NCBI GenBank assembly: GCA_024689505.1
Contig: JAILDJ010000157.1
Location: 1 to 56,840, forward strand
Direction of reading: 5' to 3'
Source: Clostridiales bacterium
GTDB taxonomy: Bacteria > Bacillota > Clostridia > Lachnospirales > Bianqueaceae
DNA: 56,840 nucleotides
Shown: positions 50,133-56,840 of the stretch, piece by piece
Layout: each line of letters starts with the position of its first letter
Numbering within the stretch: the stretch's first letter is position 1
Position numbers and translations under genes: made by a program
Notes under the pieces: model-generated
Told to the model about the DNA's origin: nothing
What the model saw: the letters and a program-made list of their open reading frames with translations, nothing else
Databases searched by the model: none

Positions 50133-50952
50133 TCGTTTATTCTCTGAACAAAAACAGCGTCTGCTCCAGGATGGTCAGGATGATGCAGAAGCAGCCCTTT
50201 CGATCTTGTGTGAGGAGTATTTGCACGTAACAAGGGCCCAACGTCTGACGCATCCCGAAATGGAAGTCGAAGAAGCACAGATCTGTGCTGCGGTCGACAG
50301 GATGCTTTCCGGGGAGCCGTTGGCCTATATCCTGGGCAGCACAGAATTCATGGGGCTTACGTTCCAATGTACACCAGGCGTTCTGATCCCCAGACCGGAA
50401 ACGGAACTGCTGGTCGAGTGGGCATTGCAGGATCAAGGGACCCATACTGTCCGCTTCCTGGATATTGGAACGGGTACCGGATGCATCGCCTTGAGCCTGG
50501 CGAAATACGCGGATCGATGGACCGGCATCGGTGTCGATCTGTCGGATTCAGCTTTGCAGTTAGCGAAACACAATGCCGATGTGTTAGGGGTCAAGTCGGT
50601 CGAGTTGCGGTCCAGTGATCTTTGTGCCGCGGTGGAAGGAGAGTGTTTCGATCTTATCATCTCCAACCCGCCTTACATCACAGCGGCCGATATGGAACAA
50701 TTGGACCCAAGGGTCCGCAGGGAGCCGGAGCTGGCTTTGTACGGCGGTCCTGATGGCCTGGATGTGTATCGCCGCATCGCCGTGGAAACGCCGAAGGTCC
50801 TGAAAAACGGTGGTACATTATACCTGGAGATCGGTTATGACCAAGGCAAAAGCGTTCCGCAAATATTAAAGGATGCTGGTTTTTCTCAAATAGAAGTGCG
50901 TAAAGACCTGGCCGGTCTGGACCGGTGTGTGAAAGGATATTATTATGTTTGA
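50119..50952 (+). CDS. prmC: Release factor glutamine methyltransferase
   Basis: PrmC methylates the Gln of the GGQ loop in release factors, and its target prfA follows. The 277-residue product has an N-terminal helical domain ([25 protein letters not shown]), a Rossmann methyltransferase domain with [16 protein letters not shown], and the catalytic NPPY in LIISNPPYI. Two ATG codons stand at 50119 and 50122; either could be used. prfA starts inside its end (8-nt overlap). Confidence 0.93.
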   Translation: MMRLDRLFSEQKQRLLQDGQDDAEAALSILCEEYLHVTRAQRLTHPEMEVEEAQICAAVDRMLSGEPLAYILGSTEFMGLTFQCTPGVLIPRPETELLVEWALQDQGTHTVRFLDIGTGTGCIALSLAKYADRWTGIGVDLSDSALQLAKHNADVLGVKSVELRSSDLCAAVEGECFDLIISNPPYITAADMEQLDPRVRREPELALYGGPDGLDVYRRIAVETPKVLKNGGTLYLEIGYDQGKSVPQILKDAGFSQIEVRKDLAGLDRCVKGYYYV

Positions 50953-52018
50953 ACGAATGGACGCGCTTTGCGGCCATTATGAAGAACTTGGGATGCGGCT
51001 GAACGATCCATCCGTCATCAGTGATCAGGCGATGTGGCAGAAGATCATGAAGGAACATGCGCAGCTCACACCTTTGATCACCAAATATAACGAATGGAAA
51101 AAAGCTTGTCAGGACATAGCCGATGCGCAGGTCATGCTGCAGGAAGAATCCGACGAGGACATGCGTGCCATGATCCGGGAAGACCTGGAACAGACAGAAC
51201 TGTTATGCCGGACGGCGGAGCAGGAATTGAAGATCCTGTTGCTGCCCAAGGATCCCAATGACGATAAAAACGTTTTTGTTGAGATCCGTGCAGGCGCCGG
51301 TGGGGATGAAGCCGCGTTGTTCGGCGCAGAACTTTTCCGCATGTACAGTCGATACGCGGAACGTGTCCACTGGAAAGTCGAAGTGATCTCCGTCAATGAA
51401 AACGGGATCGGCGGCTTCAAAGAGATCGTATTCATGGTACAGGGGCAGGGCGCCTATTCCAGGTTGAAGTATGAAAGCGGTGTGCATAGGGTACAGCGCG
51501 TACCGGCGACGGAATCCGGCGGCCGCATCCATACGTCCACTGCAACAGTCGCCGTTCTTCCGGAAGTCGAAGAGGTCGATGTAGCGATCGATCCCAATGA
51601 TCTTAGGATCGACGTCTATCGTGCCTCAGGCAATGGTGGACAATGCGTCAATACGACGGATTCCGCCGTGCGCATCACGCATTTCCCTACCGGATTGGTC
51701 GTCACCTGTCAGGACGAGAAATCGCAGCTGCGCAACAAAGAGAAGGCCATGCAGGTCCTGCGCGCCAGACTATATGAAATAGAGCTGAAGAAGCAGCAGG
51801 ACAGTGTTTCTGCGGATCGCCGCAGTCAGGTAGGTACCGGAGACCGCAGTGAAAAGATCCGCACCTATAATTTCCCGCAGTCCCGTGTTACGGATCATCG
51901 GGTCAAATGGACGACGCACCGCATCACCGAGATCCTCGATGGGGATCTGGATGAGATGCTGGATTATATCATCACAACGGATCAGGCGGAACGTCTGAAA
52001 GCCAATGAACCATCATGA
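50945..52018 (+). CDS. prfA: Peptide chain release factor 1
   Basis: RF1 reads UAA and UAG. The 357-residue product has the stop-codon PAT motif in [16 protein letters not shown] and the GGQ loop [19 protein letters not shown]. The Gln for PrmC methylation is present; the residue after it is Cys where many RF1 have His or Ser. The rest ([25 protein letters not shown]) is standard. AAAGGA lies about 7 nt before the ATG. It overlaps prmC by 8 nt, and pepC follows. Confidence 0.96.
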   Translation: MFERMDALCGHYEELGMRLNDPSVISDQAMWQKIMKEHAQLTPLITKYNEWKKACQDIADAQVMLQEESDEDMRAMIREDLEQTELLCRTAEQELKILLLPKDPNDDKNVFVEIRAGAGGDEAALFGAELFRMYSRYAERVHWKVEVISVNENGIGGFKEIVFMVQGQGAYSRLKYESGVHRVQRVPATESGGRIHTSTATVAVLPEVEEVDVAIDPNDLRIDVYRASGNGGQCVNTTDSAVRITHFPTGLVVTCQDEKSQLRNKEKAMQVLRARLYEIELKKQQDSVSADRRSQVGTGDRSEKIRTYNFPQSRVTDHRVKWTTHRITEILDGDLDEMLDYIITTDQAERLKANEPS

Positions 52019-52031
52019 AAGGAGCAGTATC

Positions 52032-53366
52032 ATGAAACCAATCGAACTGGCAAACCTTACGACCTATGAGGAGAATTTCCGAGCCAATCCTGTCTTGAAA
52101 GCAGTCAGCAACGCTCTTACGGACAATGCGGTGGATACGATCTGCAGTGTCTCCGAGGCACGCAATGCGGAGCGCTTTTACTTTTCCATCGAGGCGAAGA
52201 CCCTGCCTGTCGCCAATCAGATGGCCAGCGGTCGCTGCTGGCTGTTCGCCGGTCTGAATGTACTGCGCGAAAAGATCGCTGAGAAATATGAACTTGAAAA
52301 CTTTGAGCTTTCACAGAACTATACAGCATTTTGGGATAAATTCGAAAAGATCAACTACTTCCTGGAGACGGTGATCACTCTGGCGGATCGTCCGACAGAC
52401 GACCGTGTGATGACGTGGCTCCTGCAGACGGGGATCCAGGATGGCGGTCAGTGGGATATGCTGATCAATGTCATTGAAAAATATGGTGTCGTACCGCAGG
52501 ATGCCATGAAGGAGACCTATCAGAGCAGTCATACCGGTCGCATGAACCGGTTGATCAATCGCCGTCTGAGCATCTATGCTTCCGAGATCCAACGCGCCTA
52601 TCGCAAAGGGGCTACGGCGGAGGAACTGCACGAGCGCAAGGAAAGCATGCTCAATGAGATGTACGGTTTCCTGTGCACCAATTTCGGAGTGCCGCCGAAG
52701 ACGTTCGACTTCGAATACACGAACAAGGATGGCGCCTATGGTATCATTCGTGATCTTACGCCGCAGACCTTCCTGAAAGAGTACGTTGGTGTCGATCTGA
52801 CCGAGTATATCAGCATCATCAACGCGCCGACCTTCAATAAACCCTTCGGACGCACCTACACAGTCGATTATCTGGGCAACATTGTGGGAGGATATCCTGT
52901 TTGCTATCTGAATCTGACGATGGAGCGCATGAAGGAACTCATCGTGGAGCAGCTGAAGGCAGGCGAGATCGTTTGGTTCGGCAGTGATGTTGGGTACGAT
53001 GGACAGCGCAAGGCCGGTGTCTGGGACGATAAAGCCTTCGACTATGAAAGTGCTTTTGGCATGAATTTCGATCTGTCGAAGGAAGATGGCCTTCTGTACT
53101 GGCGCAGCGCCATGAACCATGCCATGGTCATCACCGGTGTCAATCTTGATGAAAATGGTCAGCCGAACCGTTGGAAGATCGAGAACAGCTGGGGCGATGA
53201 AAATGGTAAGAAGGGGTATTACCTGATGACCCCGACCTGGTTCGACCGTTTTGTCTACCAGGCTGTGATCCGCAAAGACTATTTGTCAGAAGAAGAGAAG
53301 AGTGCTCTTATGACCGAACCGATCCATCTGGATCCGTGGGACCCGATGGGGACATTGGCCGACTAA
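52032..53366 (+). CDS. pepC: Aminopeptidase C/bleomycin hydrolase, peptidase family C1
   Basis: The 444-residue product has the complete papain-type triad: Cys in MASGRCWLFAGLN, His in RSAMNHAMVITG, and Asn in WKIENSWGDENGKKG. The family forms hexamers and cleaves N-terminal residues from peptides in the cytoplasm. The C-terminus ends as in other PepC proteins, where the last residues reach the active site. The start ATG has AAAGGAG 7 nt upstream. Adjacent to prfA it looks like a housekeeping operon tail gene. Confidence 0.93.
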   Translation: MKPIELANLTTYEENFRANPVLKAVSNALTDNAVDTICSVSEARNAERFYFSIEAKTLPVANQMASGRCWLFAGLNVLREKIAEKYELENFELSQNYTAFWDKFEKINYFLETVITLADRPTDDRVMTWLLQTGIQDGGQWDMLINVIEKYGVVPQDAMKETYQSSHTGRMNRLINRRLSIYASEIQRAYRKGATAEELHERKESMLNEMYGFLCTNFGVPPKTFDFEYTNKDGAYGIIRDLTPQTFLKEYVGVDLTEYISIINAPTFNKPFGRTYTVDYLGNIVGGYPVCYLNLTMERMKELIVEQLKAGEIVWFGSDVGYDGQRKAGVWDDKAFDYESAFGMNFDLSKEDGLLYWRSAMNHAMVITGVNLDENGQPNRWKIENSWGDENGKKGYYLMTPTWFDRFVYQAVIRKDYLSEEEKSALMTEPIHLDPWDPMGTLAD

Positions 53367-53394
53367 GGTACAGGCATCAGCCTTACGCGATATC

Positions 53395-55191
53395 ATGAAA
53401 CAAACCATCAAACAGGTATCCCGATTGTTTACCAGCAGTCTGGGATACCTGACATTCCTGGAGATCATTTATAAAACGATAGGCGCAGTGGTCTGGTTTC
53501 CGCTGTGCGAAGTTTTGCTGCACTTGGCACTGCGTTTTTCGCGTGTCTATTACATCTCGTCGCAGAACATACGCACGGCATTGACAGATCCTTTGATCCT
53601 TATCGCTTTATTGGTGATCTTCTTCCTTTTAGTCGTTTTTCAAGGGTTTGCTGTCAATTCTCTTGCGATCAGTTACCAACAGTCTTTTTACAAGAAAAAG
53701 ATCGGATGGTTCCAGTTGGTCAAAGAAGGATTCAGAAGGACCATCGAACTGATGAAGCCCGGCAACTGGATCATGATCCCGATACTGGTGGTCCTGTTCC
53801 CTATACTGTTGTACTTTATTGAGAACTCAACGAACAACTATGTAGCACTTGTCAATTCACTCTTGCGTACGGCATTTGACAAGTTCCCATTCAACTTGAT
53901 CATCATCGTTGTGGGCGTCGTGTTCGTATTGCTGGCATTATGCGGTCTGTTTGCGTTTCAGATCCACCTTGCCGAACATACGAGCGGCCTCCAGTCGATC
54001 CGCAGGTCGCTTGCATTGTTCCGTAAGCACTGGGTCCAGATCTTACTGGGTCTGATCCTGTGGGAAGCCATGATCCTGGGTGTGCTTTGGTTCATCAATT
54101 ACTCGATCTATACGATCATCCGTATCGCCACAAGGCTGCTGGTGCGTGAAGAAGTCCGTAAGGCTATGACCCTTACGTTCCTGCATTATGCCCGTCTGTT
54201 CTTGAATTTCATCAATTTCAGCCTCATTATTTTTGCAGGATATGCTTTTGTAGCGTCGTATTATTATCAAACGGTCGCACCGGAAGTCCATCTGAAGGCG
54301 ACTCCTTTGATCCGGACGAAGGATCCCAACGCCAGAAGGCAAGGCAGATTTACCGTAAGTATGCTTCTTCTTGCAGTCTTATTAACATTTCTGGTAAACT
54401 TGCTGATGCTGTATTCTGTCCGGCGCAACGGTTTGAGCCATGCACTTTTTTCCGAGAAGACAGCCATCATCTCACATCGAGGCTATACTACAAATTACCG
54501 CGAAAATACTCTGGGAGCGATCCAGGATGGTATCGATGCAGAAGCGGATATGATCGAGATCGATGTGCAGTTTACCAAGGATGGTGTCGTCTGCGTGCAT
54601 CATGACAAGACATTGCGGCGCTGCTGGGGCATCAACCAGGTAGTCAGTGACTTCACAGCAGAAGAATTATCAGCGTTGACGGATCCAGACGGCCAGCATC
54701 TTCCGATGTTCTCCGAGGTGCTGGAACTCTGCAAAGAGCAGAACATATCATTGCTCGTAGAGCTGAAAGTCAATGCATATAATAAAGCAGAGGATCTGGC
54801 CAGAGCCACGATGGAAGTGATCCAGGAATATGAGATGGAGGATCGGTGTATCATCCAATCCTTCAGTTACAATGCGCTGAAAACGATCAAGAGTATGGAT
54901 GAAAACATGTATTGCGGATATCTCATGCGCGGTTCCGTAGGCATGTTCTATGATCTGGAATATGCTGATTTCTTCAGTATGAATATTGCCTATGTCACAT
55001 CCAACACGGTTTCGACTGTCCATCTGCGCGATAAAACGATCATTGTATGGACGGTCAATCGAGCGGACACGTTTGAAAAATCTGTTGAACTCAATGTAGA
55101 CGGTGTGATCACCGACAAACCCATCGAAGCCCGTGAACACATTTATGGCGACGAAATGCTGGAATCTATTGAAGAAGCCGGAACTCAATAA
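53395..55191 (+). CDS. Membrane-anchored glycerophosphodiester phosphodiesterase
   Basis: The 598-residue product has an N-terminal membrane half (about 1-345) with roughly eight helices and a C-terminal GDPD domain. The GDPD signatures are AIISHRGYTTNYRENTLGAI with the catalytic His and Arg, MIEIDVQFTKDGVVCVHHD, and LLVELKVNAYN. The catalytic domain follows the last helix and probably faces outside, hydrolysing glycerophosphodiesters or teichoic acid fragments. No clear Shine-Dalgarno precedes the ATG, which begins 28 nt after pepC. A related membrane half may exist as a separate gene at 22.9 kb. Confidence 0.85.
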   Translation: MKQTIKQVSRLFTSSLGYLTFLEIIYKTIGAVVWFPLCEVLLHLALRFSRVYYISSQNIRTALTDPLILIALLVIFFLLVVFQGFAVNSLAISYQQSFYKKKIGWFQLVKEGFRRTIELMKPGNWIMIPILVVLFPILLYFIENSTNNYVALVNSLLRTAFDKFPFNLIIIVVGVVFVLLALCGLFAFQIHLAEHTSGLQSIRRSLALFRKHWVQILLGLILWEAMILGVLWFINYSIYTIIRIATRLLVREEVRKAMTLTFLHYARLFLNFINFSLIIFAGYAFVASYYYQTVAPEVHLKATPLIRTKDPNARRQGRFTVSMLLLAVLLTFLVNLLMLYSVRRNGLSHALFSEKTAIISHRGYTTNYRENTLGAIQDGIDAEADMIEIDVQFTKDGVVCVHHDKTLRRCWGINQVVSDFTAEELSALTDPDGQHLPMFSEVLELCKEQNISLLVELKVNAYNKAEDLARATMEVIQEYEMEDRCIIQSFSYNALKTIKSMDENMYCGYLMRGSVGMFYDLEYADFFSMNIAYVTSNTVSTVHLRDKTIIVWTVNRADTFEKSVELNVDGVITDKPIEAREHIYGDEMLESIEEAGTQ

Positions 55192-55205
55192 GAGCTCCGG
55201 CTTTT
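55175..55205 (+). terminator. Intrinsic terminator after the GDPD gene
   Basis: AAGCCGGA / TCCGGCTT (8 bp) around a 13-nt loop, then TTTT; the left arm lies in the last codons of the gene. Confidence 0.7.
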
Positions 55206-55218
55206 CGGTGTACAAGGC

Positions 55219-55245
55219 AAAGAAACCGCCGGTTCAGCCGGCGGT
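55219..55245 (-). terminator. Terminator of the luxS/hydrolase operon
   Basis: On the minus strand, ACCGCCGG / CCGGCGGT (8 bp, perfect) with a 5-nt loop, followed by TTCTTTG. Confidence 0.7.
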
Positions 55246-55254
55246 CATACTATT

Positions 55255-56013
55255 TTAGTGGCTTTCGATAAAACTGATGAGTGGTTCCATGATCGGGAAT
55301 CTTCCATCCGCATCCGGCAGCATGTAGCTGACGTGATCATGTCCCTGCAAGGTGATGAAGGAAATGTCCGATGCGTAGGAGAACGCCTTCATAGACGCGA
55401 CCAGAAGTTCATTCTGCAGCAGACGGTTCGGGATATCGTTGTCAGAGCAAAGGATGAGCATCGGTGCTCCTTCGGAACGGTTCACATGGTACAAGGGAGC
55501 GCGATCGTCGATGATGACCCGCCGTGGATCCGTGCCTTCAAACTTCATGATATTGAAATGCAGCGTAGGTTGTCCGCTGAGCATCAGCCAGCCTGCGATA
55601 TCCTGATCCGGATCGATGTCATAAGGACTCAGGAACCGTTTGTCGAACGCCAGCATCATGCTGAGATACGCTCCGGCAGAATGGCCTCCGACGAAGATCT
55701 TCCCGGAACCACCATAATTCGTGATGGAGCGGCGGACCCAATGCAATGCTGCGGCAGCATCCTGCACAGGTGTTGGGAAAGGGTAGTCCGGATAATATCG
55801 ATAGTTGGGTGTTACGACACCATATCCCTCCGCGGTCAACGCTTCCGCAAGTTTCGCCAGATCTTCCTTAGCACCTGCGGTCAGTCCGCCGCCGAAGAAG
55901 AGCACGATCGTAGTGAAATCCTCTTTGCCCTCTGGTACGAACAGGTCCAGACGGAGTCGTTCACGATCGGTCCCGTAGAAAACCACATCTTCGATGAATT
56001 GAATCGTGTACAT
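55255..56013 (-). CDS. Alpha/beta hydrolase (esterase-like)
   Basis: The 252-residue product has the alpha/beta-hydrolase oxyanion region FFGGGLTAGAKEDLAKLAEAL, the YGVVTPNYRYYPDYPFPTPVQD segment of the hormone-sensitive lipase/carboxylesterase group, and the nucleophile elbow GGHSAGAYLSMM. An Asp in LILCSDNDIP and His in LQGHDHVSYM complete the triad. No signal peptide is visible. It follows luxS by 42 nt and shares its terminator. The substrate cannot be assigned; a small carbohydrate or acyl ester is likely. Confidence 0.75.
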   Translation of the reverse strand: MYTIQFIEDVVFYGTDRERLRLDLFVPEGKEDFTTIVLFFGGGLTAGAKEDLAKLAEALTAEGYGVVTPNYRYYPDYPFPTPVQDAAAALHWVRRSITNYGGSGKIFVGGHSAGAYLSMMLAFDKRFLSPYDIDPDQDIAGWLMLSGQPTLHFNIMKFEGTDPRRVIIDDRAPLYHVNRSEGAPMLILCSDNDIPNRLLQNELLVASMKAFSYASDISFITLQGHDHVSYMLPDADGRFPIMEPLISFIESH

Positions 56014-56055
56014 ATAAGTTCCTTTCCAGGCCGTTAAAAGGCCGTAGATCTCTTT

Positions 56056-56529
56056 TTACGGGTAACAGGTGGTCGAATCATCTAAATGTACCAATACATC
56101 GATAAAACGCGCTGCAGCAGCCTTAGCGCCTTCCAGATCCATATCTGAATAGTTGCCGCAGTCCTTCGGATGCGCCCCGGGGATCTCACCCTCGAAGGAA
56201 GCAGCGAACCGATAGGCACCGAGCAGCAGGCCCTGAATGTCCAGCGGCTTAAGATCGCCCGCCAGGATCAGATAAAAACCGGTGCGGCAGCCCATGGGGC
56301 CCCAATAGATATCTTTGGAAGCCCACACCGGGTCATTGCGCAGATAGGTAGCGATCAGATGTTCCAATGTGTGGCATACGCCGGTAGACATGACGGGTTC
56401 GCGGTTCGGCGCTGTCATGCGAACATCGAACGTAGTCAAAGTAACATCACCGATCCGGTCCTTGCGGGAGACGTAAACACCGGGCAAAAGACGCAGATGA
56501 TCAACAGTAAAACTGGGTATCTTTTCCAT
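56056..56529 (-). CDS. luxS: S-ribosylhomocysteine lyase
   Basis: LuxS cleaves S-ribosylhomocysteine to homocysteine and DPD, the AI-2 precursor. The 157-residue product has the metal-binding HTLEH (53-57), GPMGCRTGFYL with the catalytic Cys, and CGNYSDMDLEGAK with the third metal ligand. The start is the ATG with AGGAG 7 nt upstream. It feeds homocysteine to the MetH system at 39-43 kb. The minus-strand promoter is upstream and divergent from the lactonase gene. Confidence 0.96.
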   Translation of the reverse strand: MEKIPSFTVDHLRLLPGVYVSRKDRIGDVTLTTFDVRMTAPNREPVMSTGVCHTLEHLIATYLRNDPVWASKDIYWGPMGCRTGFYLILAGDLKPLDIQGLLLGAYRFAASFEGEIPGAHPKDCGNYSDMDLEGAKAAAARFIDVLVHLDDSTTCYP

Positions 56530-56561
56530 AAACAGGCTCCTTTTTTGTTCACTCTTTAGAT

Positions 56562-56590
56562 AGTATACCAAACCTGTTTTGGAAAGTCGA
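56562..56590 (-). promoter_or_regulatory. Promoter for luxS
   Basis: On the minus strand, TCGACT, a 17-nt spacer and TATACT, with an extended -10 (TGG). Confidence 0.6.
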
Positions 56591-56597
56591 TAGAAAA

Positions 56598-56626
56598 TTG
56601 ACTTCTTTAAATAGATGAAGTAAAAT
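56598..56626 (+). promoter_or_regulatory. Promoter for the lactonase gene
   Basis: TTGACT, a 17-nt spacer and TAAAAT. Confidence 0.6.
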
Positions 56627-56655
56627 ATATAAGATAAAATATACAGGAGGCAGCC

Positions 56656-56840
56656 ATGAAAGAATATGTATTTGTCGGTACGTATACCAATACGACGAGC
56701 AAAGGCATCTATGGATTCGCGCAGGAAAACGGTTATATCACCGAACCAGTGTTGTTGGCGGTAGAAGAGTCCCCGACCTATCTTTGCGTCAATAAGGCCG
56801 GTACGATCTTGTACAGCGTGGAAGAACCGGAAACCGGCTG
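56656..56840 (+). CDS. Lactonase family (6-phosphogluconolactonase-like) protein, N-terminal part
   Basis: Only the first 61 codons are in the window. MKEYVFVGTYTN, then SKGIYGF and SPTYLCVNKAGTILYSVEE match the first blades of the seven-bladed beta-propeller lactonases (PF10282, YkgB/Pgl). Full members are about 340 residues, so the rest lies beyond the edge. AGGAGG is 5 nt before the ATG. The family hydrolyses 6-phosphogluconolactone in some bacteria; activity here is by family only. Confidence 0.8.
   Translation, partial: MKEYVFVGTYTNTTSKGIYGFAQENGYITEPVLLAVEESPTYLCVNKAGTILYSVEEPETG

Noticed and set aside
56025-56056. Terminator between luxS and the hydrolase gene
   Set aside because: Only a 4-bp GGCC repeat is present and no T-run follows, so the two genes probably share one message.
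1-56840. CRISPR arrays, tRNA or rRNA genes, transposases, phage genes or restriction and toxin-antitoxin systems
   Set aside because: I saw no direct repeats with regular spacers and no protein with such motifs. Every sizeable gene reads as a housekeeping, transport, envelope or metabolic family.

Overview
This window looks like a chromosome segment from a Gram-positive bacterium of the phylum Bacillota, with roughly balanced base composition. The evidence is the gene set (Rex, RNase J, IreB, YqhQ, HemZ, DUF4364, an LTA-type YfhO/CsbB pair, PspA with a YdjI-like partner), strong AGGAGG-type ribosome binding sites, and many clean sigma-A promoters (TTGNNN, 17-18 nt, TATAAT). An encoded glutaminyl-tRNA synthetase, split methionine synthase and DUF4364 fit Erysipelotrichia or a neighbouring clostridial lineage better than Bacilli; that placement is inference. 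I see no rRNA, tRNA, CRISPR array, insertion sequence or prophage. Nearly all of the sequence is coding, and no gene-free stretch exceeds 300 bases.

Layout. 1-10.9 kb: the end of rex, then queA and tgt (queuosine tRNA modification) separated by five transport and envelope genes (PTS EIICB, a PlsC-like acyltransferase with a zinc ribbon, a GltS-like symporter, YfhO, CsbB-like glycosyltransferase), then yajC and rpsU. 11-17.9 kb: topB, an AraC regulator, two different GH29 fucosidases and an M42 aminopeptidase. 18-23.8 kb: relA-dtd-MBL hydrolase-hemZ-membrane protein. 23.8-28.5 kb: tig-clpP-clpX-engB, facing an HPr-like/DUF4364 pair. 28.6-35.1 kb: mtaB-ireB-ruvX/DUF1292-rnj-mltG-U32 peptidase, meeting a second MltG-like lipoprotein head-on. 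36-39.2 kb: lysA, then pspA with an SPFH/zinc-ribbon gene. 39.3-46 kb: metH, its separate activation protein, metF and trpS on the minus strand, with glnS divergent. 46-49 kb: an unrecognised membrane protein, fba, a flavin reductase, and rpmE with a structured leader. 49.2-55.2 kb: yqhQ-prmC-prfA-pepC-GDPD. 55.2-56.8 kb: an alpha/beta hydrolase and luxS on the minus strand, and the start of a lactonase.

How the parts relate. Translation and its quality control dominate (queA, tgt, mtaB, trhP-like, dtd, trpS, glnS, prfA, prmC, rpsU, rpmE, tig, clpXP, relA). A second theme is the envelope: LTA glycosylation, MltG, a MltG-like lipoprotein, PspA, GDPD and IreB. A third is the methionine cycle (metF, split metH, luxS). 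The most unusual items are the HPr-like protein that lost its phosphorylatable histidine, the RuvX-DUF1292 fusion with an internal ribosome binding site, the MltG-like lipoprotein whose stop codon shares a terminator loop with the opposing gene, the mirrored trpS/glnS promoters, the nested terminator/promoter at rpsU, and a possible pseudoknot leader before rpmE. I found no clearly new defence or mobile system.
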